A stretch of 47,018 nucleotides of DNA, taken from assembly GCA_002009475.1 (NCBI GenBank), contig AYTS01000029.1, positions 1 through 47,018 of the forward strand. The letters are read 5' to 3'. Every line of letters begins with the position of its first letter. The first letter of the stretch is position 1. This stretch comes from Candidatus Brocadia carolinensis (GTDB lineage Bacteria; Planctomycetota; Brocadiia; Brocadiales; Brocadiaceae). The notes beneath the pieces were generated by a model. That model was not told the origin of the DNA and did not search any database. It saw only the letters and a list, made by a program, of their open reading frames with translations. Shown piece by piece: positions 1 through 8,345 of this stretch. Both the position numbers and the translations under genes were made by a program.

Positions 1-78
1 CAGCGAACAACCTATGATGAAACGGTGCATATTCAAAACCTCAAAGCAAGAAATGTCCCATGGGCTATGGCTTTGTAA
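1..78 (+). CDS. C-terminal tail of an unidentified gene cut by the window edge
   Basis: Frame 1 is open from the first base and stops at a TAA at 76-78, giving 25 residues ending in PWAMAL. I do not recognise the family. It may be the end of a gene that begins outside the window, or chance. Nothing else in 79-544 looks coding; that stretch holds repeats. Confidence 0.2.
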   Translation, partial: QRTTYDETVHIQNLKARNVPWAMAL

Positions 79-157
79 CCATTGATTTTCAAGGTCTTTT
101 TAACTCTTTTTTCCTACAAGAAAAAAAAGAGCTTGACATAGAATGTCTACGGGGCTA

Positions 158-413
158 TTTTTCAAAAGACTAAAGTGTTACCCACGAAGATACTACTGCC
201 CCTGTCTAATCTTTTATAGCCCTCACATAAGATTTGACAAACAGTTTATTTAAAAATTTTATTTACCCGTTGTCAATAGAAAATCTATTATTGCCTTTTG
301 CTTACTCAACAGTTTTCGCAAGGTATGGAAGGACACAGGGTCACCGTGCCCCTCCTCATACCTTCTTTTACACAAAAAGATTTTTCCCTCCGACCCTTTA
401 GTCTTTTGAAAAA
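158..413. repeat. 18-bp perfect inverted repeat (158-175 / 396-413)
   Basis: TTTTTCAAAAGACTAAAG at 158-175 is the exact reverse complement of 396-413. The same 18-mer recurs in direct orientation at 2070-2087, at the start of the second copy of the long flanking repeat. No coding sequence is visible between the arms, so this looks like the edge of a dispersed repeat family. Confidence 0.6.
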
Positions 414-540
414 TTTCAATGAGAGCGATGTTTGCCATGCAGGGTAGGGGCGAAGCATTTGCCACTTTGTGTATGAGCATAGGTATGACTTTTCCAGCAA
501 ATGCTTCGCCCCTCCTTTTTCATACTTTCTTTTCCACCTG
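394..540. repeat. Flanking repeat, copy 1 (with internal hairpin)
   Basis: About 140 bp that closely matches 2068-2208. Each copy contains a 15-bp inverted repeat, GGGGCGAAGCATTTG, here at 447-461 and 498-512. The two copies are in direct orientation and bracket the kelch gene, with this one directly downstream of its stop codon. The structure fits a small dispersed palindromic repeat or MITE. No protein is supported within it. Confidence 0.75.
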
Positions 541-544
541 CCTC

Positions 545-1990
545 TTATGGGAAATAGAGCCCACCGGTGCCGAGATAACCGCTACCATACCCTCCCCAAA
601 CGATCATCGTTGTACCTGTCCACACCGCCGTGTGCCTGTCTCTGCCGCTGGGGGCTCCTGTTGTGCTGGTACGTGTCCATGTGTTTGTCGCAGGCTTGTA
701 GCGTCCACCCGTATTTAAACGACTCGTTGCATTCCTTCCGCCCCACACGATCATCTGCGTGCCCGTCCACACCGCTGTGTGATAAGATCGGGCAACAGGG
801 GTTGGTCCAATAGTCGTTGCAGACCAGGTGTTGGGGGCGCCTGTCGTGCTGGTAGACGTCCATGTGTTTGTTGCAGGGTTATAGCGTCCACCCGTGTTGA
901 AATGAGCTGTAATATTCGTCCCCCCCCACACGATCATCTCCGTACCCGTCCACACCGCCGTGTGGTATCTGCGGGCGCTGGGGGGCGGCTTAACAAATGA
1001 AGAAGACATGGCATTGGATGCGTAAGACAGGGGCACCGCCGCTGCGATCTCAGGCAAGTGATGCGTATATGCCTCATCTTCCACCTCAGGGACAAACCGC
1101 TCACCCACCCGCGACCACCACGTTCCAAAATCTCTCTTTTTCCACTCCATTACACCCATACGCATACCATCGTCACCCTTCCCGATCACCTCCAGGACAT
1201 AAAACCGATCCTCATCCTCCTGCAACTCACTTACCCGACCTATCGGTATTTCCTCCTCATTTACTCCAAATATCCCCGCTACATGCCCCGCCTCCTCCTG
1301 CCACTCGTCCGCACTAAGCTCCACGACATTTTCACTCGTATTGTCCCTTCCTTTCTCTCCAACATGCTTCCCTTTCTTCCATTCCACCTCGTGGTATTCA
1401 CTGCCCATGCCCTTCATGTCCTCTGCCCTGTCGTGTCCTTCTCTACTCCTCAGCGCTCGTTTCTTCAGTCTCCCGTGGAACCGTTCGTCAAAGGCATACC
1501 AGTCGTGTATCAGCCTCTCCACGAGCACCTGTCTGGCCAGTACCTCTGCTATCAACTGCGGGTCATTCCCCAGCGCTTCCCACAGTTCCCGCAGCGTCTC
1601 TGCATCCTGCGTTGTCTCTGCCATCCGCTCCATCTCTGCCTGGAGCTGATACCCCTCGACCGGATGCTTCCAGATTATCTCCAGCGCCTTTGACATCCTC
1701 AGCGTCTCCGTAACTTTCTTTCTCAACTCCTCTTCAGATATAACCTCGCTCAACGGTGGTTTAGGAGATGTATTTTCCTCCGGCCATATCGTATGCTTCC
1801 AGGAGACCTCTTCTATTAACCTCTGGCATGCCACCCTCGCCTCAAGGCTCATGCCTGCATGTGCCCATCCTGACTGCACGACCACGGTGCACAGGGTTGC
1901 TACCATGAGCAGCAATATCATCCGCCATTGGTATACCACTGCTTCTTTCCTTGACCAATACATCATTTTTTGCCGCATTTTGTTACCCAT
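545..1990 (-). CDS. Secreted protein with SurA-like region and C-terminal kelch repeats
   Basis: The 481-residue product begins with a basic stretch and a hydrophobic segment (about residues 23-45) ending near AHA, a likely signal peptide. Residues about 85-175 are charged and helical and resemble the N-terminal region of SurA/PpiC chaperones (family resemblance only). From about residue 340 there are three kelch-type blades, each with HTAVWTGT, MIVWGG and a TGG-Y-P-TNTW pattern. A full kelch propeller has five to seven blades, so the C-terminus looks short; its stop lies beside a repeat and may reflect truncation. The start at 1990 has an AAGGA box at good spacing. A c-di-GMP-type riboswitch and terminator lie upstream. 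The region is GC-richer than its neighbours. The protein is probably exported; its ligand is unknown. Confidence 0.7.
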   Translation of the reverse strand: MGNKMRQKMMYWSRKEAVVYQWRMILLLMVATLCTVVVQSGWAHAGMSLEARVACQRLIEEVSWKHTIWPEENTSPKPPLSEVISEEELRKKVTETLRMSKALEIIWKHPVEGYQLQAEMERMAETTQDAETLRELWEALGNDPQLIAEVLARQVLVERLIHDWYAFDERFHGRLKKRALRSREGHDRAEDMKGMGSEYHEVEWKKGKHVGEKGRDNTSENVVELSADEWQEEAGHVAGIFGVNEEEIPIGRVSELQEDEDRFYVLEVIGKGDDGMRMGVMEWKKRDFGTWWSRVGERFVPEVEDEAYTHHLPEIAAAVPLSYASNAMSSSFVKPPPSARRYHTAVWTGTEMIVWGGTNITAHFNTGGRYNPATNTWTSTSTTGAPNTWSATTIGPTPVARSYHTAVWTGTQMIVWGGRNATSRLNTGGRYKPATNTWTRTSTTGAPSGRDRHTAVWTGTTMIVWGGYGSGYLGTGGLYFP

Positions 1991-2067
1991 TAATGCTTCC
2001 TTTCATTTTTTCTCTATCTGATACCTTACAGGGGCTCATTTCGTACAATACACAATTTAAGACAGAA

Positions 2068-2208
2068 CCCTTTAGTCTTTTGAAAAATTCTAATAAAAGC
2101 GATGTTGCTATGCAGGGTAGGGGCGAAGCATTTGCCACTTTGGGTATGAGCATAGGTATGACCTTTCCAACAAATGCTTCGCCCCTACTTTTTCATACTT
2201 TCTTTGCA
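2068..2208. repeat. Flanking repeat, copy 2 (with internal hairpin)
   Basis: This is the second copy of the 394-540 repeat, with the 15-bp inverted repeat at 2120-2134 and 2171-2185. It sits in the 5' leader of the kelch gene, between the riboswitch terminator and the start codon, so it would be transcribed as part of the leader. Confidence 0.75.
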
Positions 2209-2212
2209 CAAC

Positions 2213-2265
2213 AAAAAAGCCTTACTACCAAAAATGTTTTCACAAAACACCTTCGGCAGTAAGGC
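2213..2265 (-). terminator. Rho-independent terminator of the riboswitch expression platform
   Basis: On the minus strand GCCTTACTGCC (2265-2255) pairs with GGTAGTAAGGC (2229-2219), followed directly by six Ts (2218-2213). The loop can form a second small hairpin. The 5' arm overlaps the 3' strand of the aptamer closing helix (ATTGCC), so aptamer folding and terminator folding compete. This would give an ON switch if the ligand stabilises the aptamer (inference). Confidence 0.75.
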
Positions 2266-2345
2266 AATCTTACGCCACATCCTTGTATCCTGAAAGACCC
2301 TTTACTTTGCGCCCCCTGATCACTCAGGGTTTGCCTTTGTCGTAA
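2264..2345 (-). promoter_or_regulatory. Probable c-di-GMP-I (GEMM-I class) riboswitch aptamer
   Basis: Read on the minus strand, the element has the GEMM-I signatures in order: AAGGCAAACC, a short stem capped by a GNRA tetraloop (CUGA-GUGA-UCAG), GGCGCAAAG, a GGGUCU-containing arm, and a 3' GAUUGCC that pairs with GGCAA to close P1. The P3 base differs from the common consensus, so it may be a variant subclass. It is followed by a terminator, and the next gene on this strand is the secreted kelch protein. Cyclic di-GMP control of a surface protein is the expected type of target. Confidence 0.7.
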
Positions 2346-2511
2346 TGCTCTATAGTATTACCTTATAAAATCTTTCTTTTTTTGAAAGTTTTTTGCATCA
2401 CCTTAAATCCCTGAGGCAGGTCAATCGTCCCCGGTTGACATCATAATGAAAAGCGGTGGCGCTTGTCCTACCAATAGAGGGGATATGGTTGCGGTTTTGC
2501 TGCGTTATGTA
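2344..2511. mobile_element. Small non-autonomous element, copy 1
   Basis: Its ends match those of 10158-10415: left AATGCTYTATAGTATTACC, followed by an A/T-rich hairpin (AAAATCTTTC...GAAAG..TTTT), and right GGTTGCGGYTTTGCTGCGWTATGTA. The right end folds as GCGGY-TTT-GCTGC. Subterminal hairpins without clear terminal inverted repeats resemble IS200/IS605-type ends, but that family call is inference. It lies immediately upstream of the riboswitch and may supply or displace its promoter. Confidence 0.55.
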
Positions 2512-2616
2512 TGTTTAGATACTGTTCATTTTGAGTATGTTCAACATACAAAATAAACGGATACCTGTCAAGCAAATAATCAAGCGCCTGTTTTCATCTG
2601 AAAATACTTCTCTTCC

Positions 2617-2682
2617 GTCATTCCCGTGTAAACAGGAATCCAGTTCTTTCGTTTTCTGGATTCCTGCTTTCGCAGGAATGAC
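2617..2682. repeat. Palindromic CATTCCCG-type dispersed repeat
   Basis: GTCATTCCCGTGTAAACAGG at 2617-2636 begins an arm that pairs, with mismatches, with the arm ending in GCAGGAATGAC at 2682. Both arms include GGATTCC/GGAATCC cores. This matches the widespread class of bacterial inverted repeats built on CATTCCCGC..GCGGGAATG. I see no gene between 2346 and 2850, only this repeat and the small element. Confidence 0.7.
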
Positions 2683-2816
2683 ATTTTTCATTCCCCTTTG
2701 CGTCTCTGAGAAACAAGGACGTTTCATTAAAATTAATACCGGGAAAAAGCCACCCAGACTATTTTATCAATGAAAATGTGTTTCATGGACCGGATAGTTT
2801 TGAAGAACTTTATCCT

Positions 2817-2844
2817 TTGTGTCTTCATTACTTTGTGGCATAAT
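2817..2844 (+). promoter_or_regulatory. Candidate sigma-70 promoter of the JAB-DinG gene
   Basis: TTGTGT (2817-2822), a 16-bp spacer and CATAAT (2839-2844). The predicted start of transcription falls on or next to the ATG at 2851, which would make the mRNA almost leaderless; there is indeed no ribosome binding site upstream. Confidence 0.35.
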
Positions 2845-2850
2845 TAAAAC

Positions 2851-5473
2851 ATGAAAACGACTGCATGGTTGACTAAAGAATTCATACTGCCCGGCACCGT
2901 TTCTTCCATCAGAGACGCAATAGAAAAGGCAGGGGGAAATGAGATATTCATGGTGGGAAGGCTTAACGACGACCTCATGGTGACGGAGGTTGATGTCTAT
3001 GCCATGGGCAATAAAACGGCCGTACCCGCTCTGATGAAAGAGGCAAAATGCGGGGACGTTATTATCCACAACCACCCGGATGGGATTTTGGAACCATCTG
3101 ATGCAGATATTGAGATTGCATCATATATGGGGTCTCAGAATGTGGGATGCTATATCGTGGACAATACCGTGGAATTTGTGTACCCCGTGGTAAGGGTAAT
3201 GAAAGGGCGGATATGCGAAAAGCTAACCTTCAGCGAATTATCCGCACAATTTCAGCCCGGAGGAAATTTTGCACGGAATTTGCCTCAGTATGAATACCGC
3301 AAACCGCAGGTCGAGATGCTAAAGTCGGCCGTAGACGCCTTTAATGAAGATAAAATTGCCATGATTGAGGCGGGGACAGGGACGGGGAAATCCATGGCGT
3401 ATCTGGTTCCTGCCGTTTCCTGGAGTATAAAAAACCAGGAGCGGGTAGTAGTTTCCACCCATACGATAAACCTCCAGGAACAATTAATTGAGAAAGATAT
3501 CCCGATACTCAGGACTTGTTGCGGACTTGATTTCAAGAGTGTCCTGGTAAAAGGGAGAAATAATTACGTGTGCCTGAGAAAGGTTTCCAATGTACGGTCT
3601 GATGGCGGTACGCTGATTGAAGACAAAGATCGCCGGCAACTGAACGATCTGTTAGCATGGGCTGCAAAGACACGGGACGGAAGCAAGGCCGACCTGAATT
3701 TTGTGCCTCAGGAGGACGTTTGGGAGGCAATACAATCTGAAGCAGACCAGTGTACACGACTTAAGTGCCAGTTTTATGACGAGTGCTTTTTTTTATATTG
3801 CCCGGAGAAATGCAGCCAGCGCAGATATTTTGGTCATAAATCACTATCTCCTGATGGCAGATCTGATAGTACGCAAGGAAACGAAGGGGTACGATGCCGT
3901 GGCTATTTTACCTCCCTTCCAGAAAATTATTATTGATGAAGCGCATCACCTCGAAGATGTCGCAACGGCAAACCTCAGCACGACGATTTCGAAATTCAGG
4001 ATCGTAAAGCTCCTGGGGAGACTGGTCAATCTCAAGGATACGAGGAAAGGCCTGTTGCAATACCTGAAGAGCAAATTCAAAGAAGTGAGTTCTGTGCACG
4101 ACAAGGATATTGCAGAAAAAATTACTGACAGAATCAACACGGAAATCCTGGAGACGCGACAACTTCTCTATGATACCGTACAGGAAATTTTTGAAGATAT
4201 GTCCCAGGCGGTAAGTAATTATGGCAGGCACACCGGATTACAAAAAGAAGCGATGAAGGATGAAGAAATCAGGCTTCGCATTACCGACAGTTTTGTTTCT
4301 ACGGAACTATGGCAGGATGTTATCGAGAATCAGTTCAGAAAATTAAGCGCTGATACCCGGAGATTTGTTTCTTGTTTAACATCACTCCTCGATGAATTGG
4401 CAGAACTCTCGAAGAAATCACAGGACATGCTGTCGTCTGTGCTAATCGATATCTTATCGTGCAAGATGCGATTGAAATTAGTGGCAAACGAGATTGATTC
4501 TTTTGTTGTTAAGAACGAAAAGGTTTGCAAATGGATTGAGATGAAGAAATATGCAGGTGAGCCGGTCGTCAGGTTTTGCGCTGCGCCGCTTTCAGTTTCC
4601 GAAGATTTAAAGACCTGCCTCTACGATCATTATCGTACGATACTCCTGACATCAGCTACCCTGGCAATCAACAAGACCTTTACCTTTTTCAAAGAAAGCA
4701 TTGGCTTGCATCAGATTCCAGAAAAACAATTATCTGAACTGATCCTGGACTCTCCCTTTGATTACCAGCGTCAATCGATGCTTGGCATTCCCACAGACAT
4801 TGCAGAACCCGGCCAGCCAGGGTATGTTTCGGCGCTGGAAACGAGCATCTTGCAGGCCATAGAAATCTCAGAAGGCCGTGCGTTAGTCCTGTTTACTTCA
4901 TACAGCCTTCTCAATAATCTTTATCAGAGGCTGGAATCGCAGATTACACGCCTCGGCTTTGTTTGTTTGAAACAGGGAGCGGGCAGTCGACACAACCTCC
5001 TTGAGGCATTTAAAAAAGACACAACGTCGGTCTTGTTTGCCACAGACAGTTTCTGGGAAGGAATTGATGTAAGGGGAGATGCGCTGGAATGCGTCATCCT
5101 CACCCGATTGCCGTTTAAAGTGCCGACAGAACCCATCATTGAGGCACGAGTGGAGGCCATCGAAAAGGCCGGCGGCGATGCATTCTTTCAGTATTCCGTG
5201 CCGATGGCTGTGATTAAATTCAAACAGGGCTTTGGGCGGCTCATACGCAGTCGCGAGGATAAAGGCATAGTGGTTGTTTTTGATCGCCGGATAGTTACCA
5301 AAAGATATGGACGTGTCTTTCTTCAATCACTTCCAGACATCAGGTGTATTAAGGATAAGAAAGACGTTGTTTTCCAGGAAATGAGGCACTTTTTCGGTAG
5401 TGACACTGCCTTTTCCCGGCAGGGAAAAGACATGCCCTCCGGTAAGACCACGAAGTACTCTCTCCATAAATAG
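2851..5473 (+). CDS. DinG/XPD-type helicase with N-terminal JAB domain (one frameshift)
   Basis: This reconstructs to about 873 residues. Residues about 10-120 are a RadC-like JAB/MPN fold with the metal motif HNHPDG (His73, His75) and a following SDAD. Next comes an XPD/DinG superfamily-2 helicase: Walker A GTGTGKS near residue 176, a Cys-rich segment that may hold the iron-sulfur cluster of this family, DEAH as IIIDEAHHLEDVA, and a C-terminal helicase half with FATDSFWEGIDVRG and FGRLIRSREDKG. DinG helicases unwind 5'-3' and resolve R-loops and G-quadruplexes. The frame changes at an eight-T run (3787-3794); seven Ts would restore CFFYIARRN. Well-known DinG fusions carry an exonuclease here, so the JAB fusion is notable. 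The gene is not clearly in an operon with the next gene. Confidence 0.85.
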
Positions 5474-5522
5474 TAAGTGAAAAGACAGAAGAATTCATTA
5501 TTACACTTAGAGGTATATCACC

Positions 5523-6416
5523 ATGAAGATTTTTTTGACAGGCAGCACAGGCTTCGTAGGAAAACAGATACTCCATGATTTACTCGAAAAAAAGTATCAG
5601 GTGAGATGTCTTGTCCGACAGAGTTCCGAACAAAAGATTGCACATCACAAAGAGGCAGAGATCGTACACGGAGATATTACCGATGCAGGCAGTTTACCAG
5701 GTAAACTGGCAGGATGTGATGCCGTGATTAACCTCGTTGGTATTATTAGAGAGTTCGCCGGAAAAGAGATTACTTTTGAGAAATTACATTATGAGGGAAC
5801 GGCAAATCTTGTCAACGCGGCACGTGAACAGGGAATTCAGCGATTTATTCAGATGAGCGCACTCGGGGCACGAAGAGACGGCAAGACACCATATCAGCAA
5901 ACCAAGTTCCGCGCAGAAGAATGTATTAGAGACAGCGGACTTGATTATACGATCTTTCGTCCGTCAATTATCTATGGACCGGGAGATAAATTCGTCAATC
6001 TCTTCGCCGGCATGCTGAAAACACAGCAATTTGTGCCCGTAGTCGGCAACGGCAGGTATCAGATGCAACCCGTATCCGTAGAAAACGTGTCGATGGGTTT
6101 TGTAAAAGCCATAGAGCAGAAAGATTCTATCGGAAAATGTTTTGCTGTTGGGGGACCTGAAAAGATGGCATTTAATCACCTTATTGACATCATTGGCAGT
6201 GTCCTGTGCGTGCCTCCGCATAAACTCCATATTCCCGTATTCATTATGAACCTTGCGGCGGAAATGCTCGATTGGCTGCCCGCCTTTCCTGTAACGAAAG
6301 ACCAAATTATCATGCTCCTGGAAGGTAATACCTGTGATGAAAAGCCATTTTTTAATCATTTTGATATAAAGCCCCTTGAATTTAAACAAGGAATATCCAA
6401 ATACATTCGATCATGA
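5523..6416 (+). CDS. NAD(P)-binding SDR, NDUFA9/complex-I-associated type
   Basis: This 297-residue extended/atypical short-chain dehydrogenase has the nucleotide motif TGSTGFVG at residues 6-13 and a YQQTK active-site motif (Tyr124, Lys128). It resembles the NDUFA9-like family, whose bacterial members have been linked to quinone or complex I biology, but its substrate cannot be read from the sequence. An AGAGGT box precedes the ATG. Its TGA overlaps the ATG of the next gene (ATGA), so the two are translationally coupled. Confidence 0.8.
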   Translation: MKIFLTGSTGFVGKQILHDLLEKKYQVRCLVRQSSEQKIAHHKEAEIVHGDITDAGSLPGKLAGCDAVINLVGIIREFAGKEITFEKLHYEGTANLVNAAREQGIQRFIQMSALGARRDGKTPYQQTKFRAEECIRDSGLDYTIFRPSIIYGPGDKFVNLFAGMLKTQQFVPVVGNGRYQMQPVSVENVSMGFVKAIEQKDSIGKCFAVGGPEKMAFNHLIDIIGSVLCVPPHKLHIPVFIMNLAAEMLDWLPAFPVTKDQIIMLLEGNTCDEKPFFNHFDIKPLEFKQGISKYIRS

Positions 6417-7438
6417 AAGGTACGGATACACGCATGACAGGTACGAACCATCCGAATGCTGACTATCTCCTGCAACTGAGTTGTGGCTACTGGAAGTCGC
6501 AGGTGCTCTTTACCGCAGTAGAATTTGATATCTTTACGATTATTAACCAGGGAACGCTTACCGCCAAAGAAATTTCTCAGGCCATCCGGGCAAATGAACG
6601 GGCAACCGAGATGCTTCTCAACGCACTTGTTTCTCTTGATTTGCTTACCAAACTGGAAGGCTATTACACGAACTCCTCCTTGTCGAATTGCTATCTGATC
6701 AAGGGAAACCCTTTTTATCTTGGTGATTTTATCCATCATTTTCATAATATGACAGATACCTGGGCAATGCTCCGGGAGACGATTGAAACGGGAGATCCGG
6801 TTACTTTGAAGGATCTGCCGGAAGAAGTTGACCCTCATGATCTGCGGGATTTTATTACAGCCATGCATAATATGGCTTCAGTAAAGGCTGAGGAGCTTTG
6901 CAGCAAGATCGATTTACAAGGGGCAACCACGCTGCTGGATATTGCCGGCGGTCCCGGCACCTATGCCATTGCGCTGGCAAAGGCCAATCCTAGGCTCAGA
7001 GCCGTTGTCTTTGATTTGGAGCATACCATTAAACTCACCCGTGAATTCATTGCGGCTGCACAAATAGAAGACCGTGTCACCACACAAGCGGGGAACTGCC
7101 TGGAGGATACCTTTGGGAAAAATGTGTACGATGCAATCCTGGTCTCAAATCTTTTGCATATCTACAATCCGGCAAACAATGCTTTAATACTCAAGAAGTG
7201 CCGTGATGCGCTGAAAAACTGCGGTCAGATTGTTATCCATGAATTTGTCCTGGATGAAACCAGGACACACCCGCAATTTGCCGCACTTTTCAGCCTCAAC
7301 ATGCTCATTGGTACACAAGAGGGGGCATCTTACAGCGAGACAGAGTACCGGGCATGGTTGACAAACGCCGGATTTGAAGATATAAAAAGAATTGATCTGA
7401 AATCCAATTCGACCTTAATTATTGGCAAGAAACGGTGA
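6413..7438 (+). CDS. SAM-dependent O-methyltransferase (acetylserotonin OMT-like)
   Basis: This 341-residue class I methyltransferase has the two-part layout of the family: an N-terminal winged-helix dimerisation region (about 15-95) and a Rossmann domain with the SAM motif DIAGGPGTYAIALA (about 176-189). VIHEFVLDE and a C-terminal IGKKR strand follow. Translation could start at Met1 or Met8. Its start overlaps the stop of the SDR gene, so the two probably act in one pathway, such as modification of a quinone or other aromatic (inference). The gene ends at 7438, two bases before the direct repeat that opens the accessory island. Confidence 0.75.
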   Translation: MKGTDTRMTGTNHPNADYLLQLSCGYWKSQVLFTAVEFDIFTIINQGTLTAKEISQAIRANERATEMLLNALVSLDLLTKLEGYYTNSSLSNCYLIKGNPFYLGDFIHHFHNMTDTWAMLRETIETGDPVTLKDLPEEVDPHDLRDFITAMHNMASVKAEELCSKIDLQGATTLLDIAGGPGTYAIALAKANPRLRAVVFDLEHTIKLTREFIAAAQIEDRVTTQAGNCLEDTFGKNVYDAILVSNLLHIYNPANNALILKKCRDALKNCGQIVIHEFVLDETRTHPQFAALFSLNMLIGTQEGASYSETEYRAWLTNAGFEDIKRIDLKSNSTLIIGKKR

Positions 7439-7463
7439 CTTAAGCCGTCTTTCGCAATTTGCA

Positions 7464-7485
7464 CCCAAAAATGGTTATTTTTGGG
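7464..7485. repeat. 9-bp perfect inverted repeat
   Basis: CCCAAAAAT and ATTTTTGGG are separated by GGTT. It lies 25 bp after the methyltransferase stop and may be its terminator or part of an insertion-sequence end. Confidence 0.5.
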
Positions 7486-7593
7486 CATGGACCGCTTGGA
7501 AAGCCTTGAATATCAAGGGGTAAATTTTCAAAATGGCTTGTAGTGCCGACCCACCCTATTGACGCAATCACGTGAAACTGCGAAAATGCTTGC

Positions 7594-7686
7594 ATGTTTC
7601 TCCGAGAAAAATCACGGACGAAAGATGGAAAAACACACCGGTATTGGAGTGTTGTAGAGAACCGCCGGGTCAGCGGAAGACGAGTG
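7594..7686 (+). pseudogene. N-terminal fragment of an IS1634/IS4-like transposase
   Basis: ATG at 7594 opens 31 codons reading MFLREKSRTKDG, HRYWSVVENRRV and SGRRV, the typical beginning of IS1634/IS4-type transposases. The homology stops at about 7686, where the sequence becomes the 3' part of a hicA gene on the other strand. The matching C-terminal part is at 10806-11122. The intervening sequence from 7449 to 7593 holds no gene I can name. Confidence 0.6.
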
Positions 7687-7819
7687 GATTGGGGATACAA
7701 ACCTTTAATTTCTCCTTAACCATAAATTGGTGTTTTCCTCCAGAGTATGGACCAATAAAGCCAAGTTGCCGTAAGTAACGAATCAAATCTTTGCGTTTAA
7801 TAGGGCCAAATTTTAGCAT
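7670..7819 (-). pseudogene. hicA: HicA-type mRNA interferase toxin, truncated at the 3' end
   Basis: The 49-residue frame starts MLKFGPIKRKDLIRYLRQLG and continues with GPYSGGKHQFMV and IPNP, the N-terminal two thirds of HicA including the catalytic-site histidine (GGKHQF). HicA proteins usually continue about 25-30 residues beyond IPNP. Here the sequence ends at the transposase fragment, so the toxin is probably inactive. Its ATG overlaps the stop of the hicB gene upstream (TGATG), the usual antitoxin-first arrangement of this subtype. Confidence 0.7.
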
Positions 7820-8060
7820 CAAACTACTTCCTTAATGTTGACGTCTATTCCATCAATTACCGGAATGGTATGCCCCATTTTGATACCTAACAGAATCCAT
7901 TCTTCCAGGACCTCTCTTAATTCTTCCCGGCAACCTTCAAAGGTACTTGCAGTAGCCCAGACTCTTTGAAGGCATTCAATCCTGCCAAATAATCCTCATT
8001 ATCAGGCAAAATTTCGTAATGTGCCTTTTGCATAGCAGCATCAATAGAATCTGTCAACAT
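7819..8060 (-). pseudogene. hicB: HicB-type antitoxin (one frameshift)
   Basis: The ATG at 8060 gives a frame with YIDAAM-like start (LTDSIDAAMQKAHYEILPD). After a one-base loss in a T run (plus-strand A run 7987-7989) it continues as RIECLQRVWATAST, CREELREVLEEWIL and PVIDGIDV, the classic HicB body and hinge, giving about 80 residues. HicB neutralises HicA and usually represses the operon. The stop overlaps the hicA start. The frameshift may be a sequence error. Confidence 0.65.
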
Positions 8061-8121
8061 AAGATATTTTCCTTTTTAGAAAAGGTTGGCAAGGTAATTT
8101 TGTTTTAAACAATTGAACCTA

Positions 8122-8322
8122 TTAAAGGGCATTCACTAATGAGTCTTTTAAAATAATCTTTAATTTTGGATGTTTAACATTAAGGATAAGTTCTATGACC
8201 TCTTTTATATTACGGATCGCTTCTTCAATAGTTTTGCCTTGTGTAAAACAATTAGAATGTTCAACACACTGGGCGATATAAAATTTCTCATCCTTTTCTA
8301 TTTCAACAGCAAATGTTCGCAT
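8122..8322 (-). CDS. HicB-like small antitoxin (UPF0150 fold)
   Basis: The 66-residue protein MRTFAVEIEKDEKFYIAQ, with GKTIEEAIRNIKEVIELIL, matches the short HicB-like antitoxins with a single degraded RNase H-like domain and no DNA-binding tail. A strong AAAGGAG box precedes the ATG. No intact HicA lies directly downstream; 60 bp later the truncated hicB-hicA pair starts. It could be an orphan or could protect against a HicA elsewhere. Confidence 0.65.
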   Translation of the reverse strand: MRTFAVEIEKDEKFYIAQCVEHSNCFTQGKTIEEAIRNIKEVIELILNVKHPKLKIILKDSLVNAL

Positions 8323-8345
8323 AGCAAACTCCTTTAACTCATTTT

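Noticed and set aside
259..500. Short minus-strand frames of 64-73 residues
   Set aside because: They run through the dispersed repeat and its hairpin and have no ribosome binding site.
419..2262. Open frames on the plus strand opposite the kelch gene (e.g. 1058-1693)
   Set aside because: They are antisense to a strong coding frame, are proline/histidine-rich from kelch codons read backwards, and match no family.
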